Part shown: positions 13,336-15,237 of the stretch, piece after piece | How the letters are laid out: the number at the start of each line of letters is the position of its first letter | Numbering within the stretch: the stretch's first letter is position 1 | Source of the DNA: Chloroflexota bacterium | GTDB taxonomy: Bacteria; Chloroflexota; Limnocylindria; QHBO01 | Direction: 5' to 3' | Assembly: GCA_019348395.1 (NCBI GenBank) | Contig: JAHWJN010000016.1 | Coordinates: forward strand, 1-15,237 | DNA: 15,237 nt | Notes under the pieces: model-generated | What the model saw: only the letters and a program-made list of their open reading frames with translations | Told to the model about the DNA's origin: nothing | Database searches by the model: none | Position numbers and translations under genes: made by a program

Positions 13336-14355
13336 ATGCCGGCCCCGCTCACCGTTCTCGACACCCTCGGCCGCCCGATGCGCGACCTGCGCGTCAGCGT
13401 CACCGATCGGTGCAATTTCCGCTGCGGCTACTGCATGCCGCGCGAGGTCTACGGGCCGGACCACGCCTTCCTGCCGCGCGCCGAGATCCTGTCGTACGAG
13501 GAGATCGAGCGGGTCGTCCGGGCCTCCGTGGCGCTCGGCGTGCGCAAGGTGCGGCTCACCGGCGGCGAGCCGCTCGTCCGGCGCGAGCTCGAGACGCTGA
13601 TCCGGATGCTGGCGAGCATCGAGGGGATCGAGGACCTGACGCTCACGACGAACGGCACGCTCCTGGCGCAGAAGGCGCAGGCGCTGGCGGATGCCGGATT
13701 GCACCGTGTCACTGTCAGCCTCGACGCCCTCGACGACGAGACCTTCATGCGCATGAATGACGCCGGCGTGCCCGTGGCGACCGTCCTGGAGGGCATGGCG
13801 GCGGCGGAGGCCGCCGGCCTGGGGCCGATCAAGCTCAACGCCGTGATCCGGCGTGGCATGAACGAGCACGCCGTGCTCGACCTGGCCGAGCGCTTCCGCG
13901 GGACCGAGACGACGGTGCGCTTCATCGAGTACATGGACGTCGGTCACACGAACGGCTGGCGCCTGGACGACGTGGTGCCGGCCGGCGAGATCCTGTCGAG
14001 GATCGACGCGCGCTGGCCGCTGGAGCCGATCGATCCCGACTACCGCGGCGAGGTGGCCCAGCGCTGGCGCTACCGCGACGGGGCGGGCGAGATCGGGGTC
14101 ATCAGCAGCGTGACGCAGCCGTTCTGCGGCGACTGCACGCGTGCCCGCCTGTCGGCCGATGGCTCCATCTACACCTGCCTGTTCGCGACGGCCGGCCACG
14201 ACCTCCGCCCGCTGCTGCGCTCCGGCGCATCGGACGACGCCGTGACGGACTGCCTACGTGGCATCTGGACCGGCCGAACGGACCGATACTCGGAGCTGCG
14301 GACGCTCGACACCGTCGACCTGCCCAAGGTCGAGATGAGCTACATCGGCGGATAG
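13336..14355 (+). CDS. moaA: GTP 3',8-cyclase, molybdenum cofactor biosynthesis protein A
   Basis: A 339-residue cytosolic radical-SAM enzyme that, with MoaC, converts GTP to cyclic pyranopterin monophosphate, the first step of molybdenum cofactor synthesis. The N-terminal SAM cluster motif is TDRCNFRCGYCMP (C26, C30, C33), followed by VRLTGGEPLVR and the TTNGTLL segment. The second, substrate-side 4Fe-4S cluster uses C264, C267 and C281 (FCGDCTRARLSADG ... YTCLF). The chain ends in the conserved Gly-Gly tail (SYIGG). Length and all key residues are complete, so it should be active. I start at MPAPLTVLDTLGRPMRDLRV because the family begins about 15-25 residues before the radical-SAM motif and a -10 box sits 7 nt upstream; an earlier in-frame start would fall inside the hairpin. 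MoaC, MoaD/E and Mog/MoeA genes are not in the window. Confidence 0.95.
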   Translation: MPAPLTVLDTLGRPMRDLRVSVTDRCNFRCGYCMPREVYGPDHAFLPRAEILSYEEIERVVRASVALGVRKVRLTGGEPLVRRELETLIRMLASIEGIEDLTLTTNGTLLAQKAQALADAGLHRVTVSLDALDDETFMRMNDAGVPVATVLEGMAAAEAAGLGPIKLNAVIRRGMNEHAVLDLAERFRGTETTVRFIEYMDVGHTNGWRLDDVVPAGEILSRIDARWPLEPIDPDYRGEVAQRWRYRDGAGEIGVISSVTQPFCGDCTRARLSADGSIYTCLFATAGHDLRPLLRSGASDDAVTDCLRGIWTGRTDRYSELRTLDTVDLPKVEMSYIGG

Positions 14356-14375
14356 CCGCCAGGCCGCGCGACCGA

Positions 14376-14555
14376 TGTCGCTACATGTGCCCGATCGCGC
14401 ACGAGGCGCGACTCCGGTGCGGTTCGGCAGCTACAGGTGTCGCGGGCACTCGTGGGCGACAGCTGCGCAGGCGCTTCGTGCGCACCGGTGTCACCTGTGG
14501 CTTCCATACGCCTCGCGAGCGGCGCTCCACGCGACATCTGACACATGCAGCGACA
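14376..14555. repeat. 180-bp imperfect palindrome (MITE-like or large structured element) between moaA and xdhC
   Basis: Base i pairs with base 28931-i in one ungapped register across the whole gap. The outer ends are TGTCGCTACATGTGCC (14376-14391) and its near-complement GACACATGCAGCGACA (14540-14555). An inner pair is GCTACAGGTGTCGC (14430-14443) with GTGTCACCTGTGGC (14488-14501). By hand count 46 of the outer 68 positions per arm are Watson-Crick complementary. Within each arm the motif GCTACAKGTG, or a close variant, occurs twice, 50 bp apart. Symmetry stops exactly at TGT...ACA, the end type of several IS families. I see no coding capacity and no clear target-site duplication. The element begins 20 bp after the moaA stop and ends 5 bp before the xdhC stop. 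Confidence 0.6.
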
Positions 14556-14560
14556 CGCGC

Positions 14561-15237
14561 CTACCCGTGGATCGGGCCGGGGCGGTCGCGAAGGTGGCCA
14601 CCCGAGCGGCCGTGGAGCACCGCCAGGATCTCGGCGACGATCGAGGTGGCGACCTGCTCCGCGCCGTCGGCCCCGAGATCCAGGCCGGCGGGCGCATGGA
14701 GCACCGACAGGTCGTCCGCCGGCGGATCGGGGAGCTCGGCGAGCAGGCGCTCGGTACGATCACGGGGGCCGAGGACACCCAGGTAGGTGACGCCGCGACC
14801 GAGGAAGCTGCCCATGAAGGCGGCGTCGCGGAGGTAATCGTGGCTCATGATCACCACCGCGGTCCACTCCCCCGCCGCAGTCGCCTCCGCAGCGTCGACG
14901 GGCTCGGCATCAAGCAGCCGCGCTCCCGGAAAGCGCTCGGGGCGGAGCCATGAACGGCGCGGGTCGACCACGTCCACGCGCCAGCCCTGGCGGATGGCCG
15001 CTGCCACGAGCGGTGCGGCATCGGGCCCGGCGCCGCAGACCACCAGGTGCAGCGGCGGAAGGATCGGATCAAGGATGGTCTCGCCGATGAGTGCCGGGCG
15101 ACCATGCGCCACGGCCCTGGCCGCGCGTTCCCCGAGCGCACCGGCCTCCGTGGCGCTGAGACGACGACGCTCGCCGTCGAGACCGGTGAGGAGGTAGGTC
15201 GCCCGCCCCTCGGCGCGGGCGACCGCGAGCGCCTCCA
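14561..15237 (-). CDS. XdhC/CoxI-family molybdenum-hydroxylase maturation protein, partial (N-terminus beyond window)
   Basis: About 225 C-terminal codons are visible; the frame stays open to the right edge, so the start lies outside. The upstream part contains EGRATYLLTGLDGERRRLS, typical of the first XdhC/CoxI domain. The second is a Rossmann-like domain: LHLVVCGAGPDAAPLVAAAI, then VDVVDPRRSW, VIMSHDYLRDAAFM, YLGVLGPRDRTERLL and the late HAPAGLDLGADGAEQVATSI with AEILAVL. XdhC proteins bind the molybdenum cofactor, help its sulfuration, and insert it into xanthine dehydrogenase or CO dehydrogenase-type enzymes. The gene converges on moaA. The enzyme it serves is probably encoded further right. 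The stop is TAG (14563-14561), a few bases from the palindromic element. A GTG at 15112 could look like a start but would cut through the family's first domain. Confidence 0.87.
   Translation of the reverse strand, partial: EALAVARAEGRATYLLTGLDGERRRLSATEAGALGERAARAVAHGRPALIGETILDPILPPLHLVVCGAGPDAAPLVAAAIRQGWRVDVVDPRRSWLRPERFPGARLLDAEPVDAAEATAAGEWTAVVIMSHDYLRDAAFMGSFLGRGVTYLGVLGPRDRTERLLAELPDPPADDLSVLHAPAGLDLGADGAEQVATSIVAEILAVLHGRSGGHLRDRPGPIHG

Noticed and set aside
11589..13600. Long open frames on the minus strand (11589-13415) and in another plus frame (12014-13600) around the aminotransferase
   Set aside because: No domain signatures; both are shadows of the class V aminotransferase and moaA in GC-rich DNA.
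14376..14555. Palindrome as an integron attC site, tRNA or CRISPR repeat
   Set aside because: There is no GTTRRRY/RYYYAAC core, no acceptor-stem or T-loop pattern, and no regularly spaced direct repeats with variable spacers.
14340..14953. Possible small genes in the moaA-xdhC gap (68 aa minus, 192 aa plus)
   Set aside because: They cross the palindromic element and xdhC antisense sequence, have no recognisable motif, and show no promoter or ribosome-site support.

Overview
The window is a GC-rich (roughly two-thirds G+C or more) bacterial chromosomal stretch. It is densely packed with ordinary-looking genes, and no gap between genes exceeds about 205 bases. Gene content suggests a soil or freshwater Chloroflexota (Limnocylindria/Ellin6529-like) or possibly an actinobacterium. 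The pointers are the cyclase/AfsR-type ATPase, the response-regulator/thioredoxin-reductase fusion paired with a cyclic-nucleotide-binding histidine kinase, the variant flavoprotein carrying a WACMPSK motif, and widespread leaderless-type starts. The phylum is an inference and I would not defend it strongly. I see no tRNA, rRNA, CRISPR array or transposase.

Left part (1-6813): the tail of a membrane protein (plus strand) converges on a large signalling protein (minus strand: class III cyclase domain, NB-ARC-type ATPase, TPR-like tail). A DMT/EamA exporter (plus) runs divergently from it and overlaps tail-to-tail with a minus-strand two-gene signalling operon. In that operon the upstream gene encodes a response-regulator receiver fused to a cysteine-less thioredoxin-like segment and a thioredoxin-reductase-like flavoprotein that lacks the CxxC disulfide. 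The downstream gene, overlapping by 4 bp, encodes a histidine kinase with a cyclic-nucleotide-binding-type sensor domain. Together they look like a two-component system whose output is an oxidoreductase rather than DNA binding.

Middle part (6814-11826), all plus strand: a 48-residue lmo0937-type membrane protein, imidazolonepropionase (hutI, without other hut genes), an FAD/NAD(P) disulfide-oxidoreductase-family protein, a DinB-fold protein, a CmpX-like mechanosensitive-channel-related membrane protein, and a TauE/SafE (TSUP) transporter. Perfect or near-perfect GC hairpins separate several of these units.

Right part (11847-15237): a SufS-like class V aminotransferase (probable cysteine desulfurase), moaA (first step of molybdenum cofactor synthesis), and, converging on it, the C-terminal part of an XdhC-family protein (cofactor insertion/sulfuration for the xanthine dehydrogenase family). 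This trio suggests a molybdenum-hydroxylase maturation neighbourhood continuing past the right edge. The moaA-xdhC gap is filled almost exactly by a 180-bp imperfect palindrome that looks like a small non-autonomous mobile element or a large structured RNA/DNA element; it is the most unexplained object in the window.

A recurring regulatory theme is a TAnnnT -10 box placed about 6-10 nt before the start codon, with exactly 6 nt in four cases. This implies leaderless or near-leaderless mRNAs. The CmpX-like gene is the exception, with a proper Shine-Dalgarno and a leader of about 50 nt.
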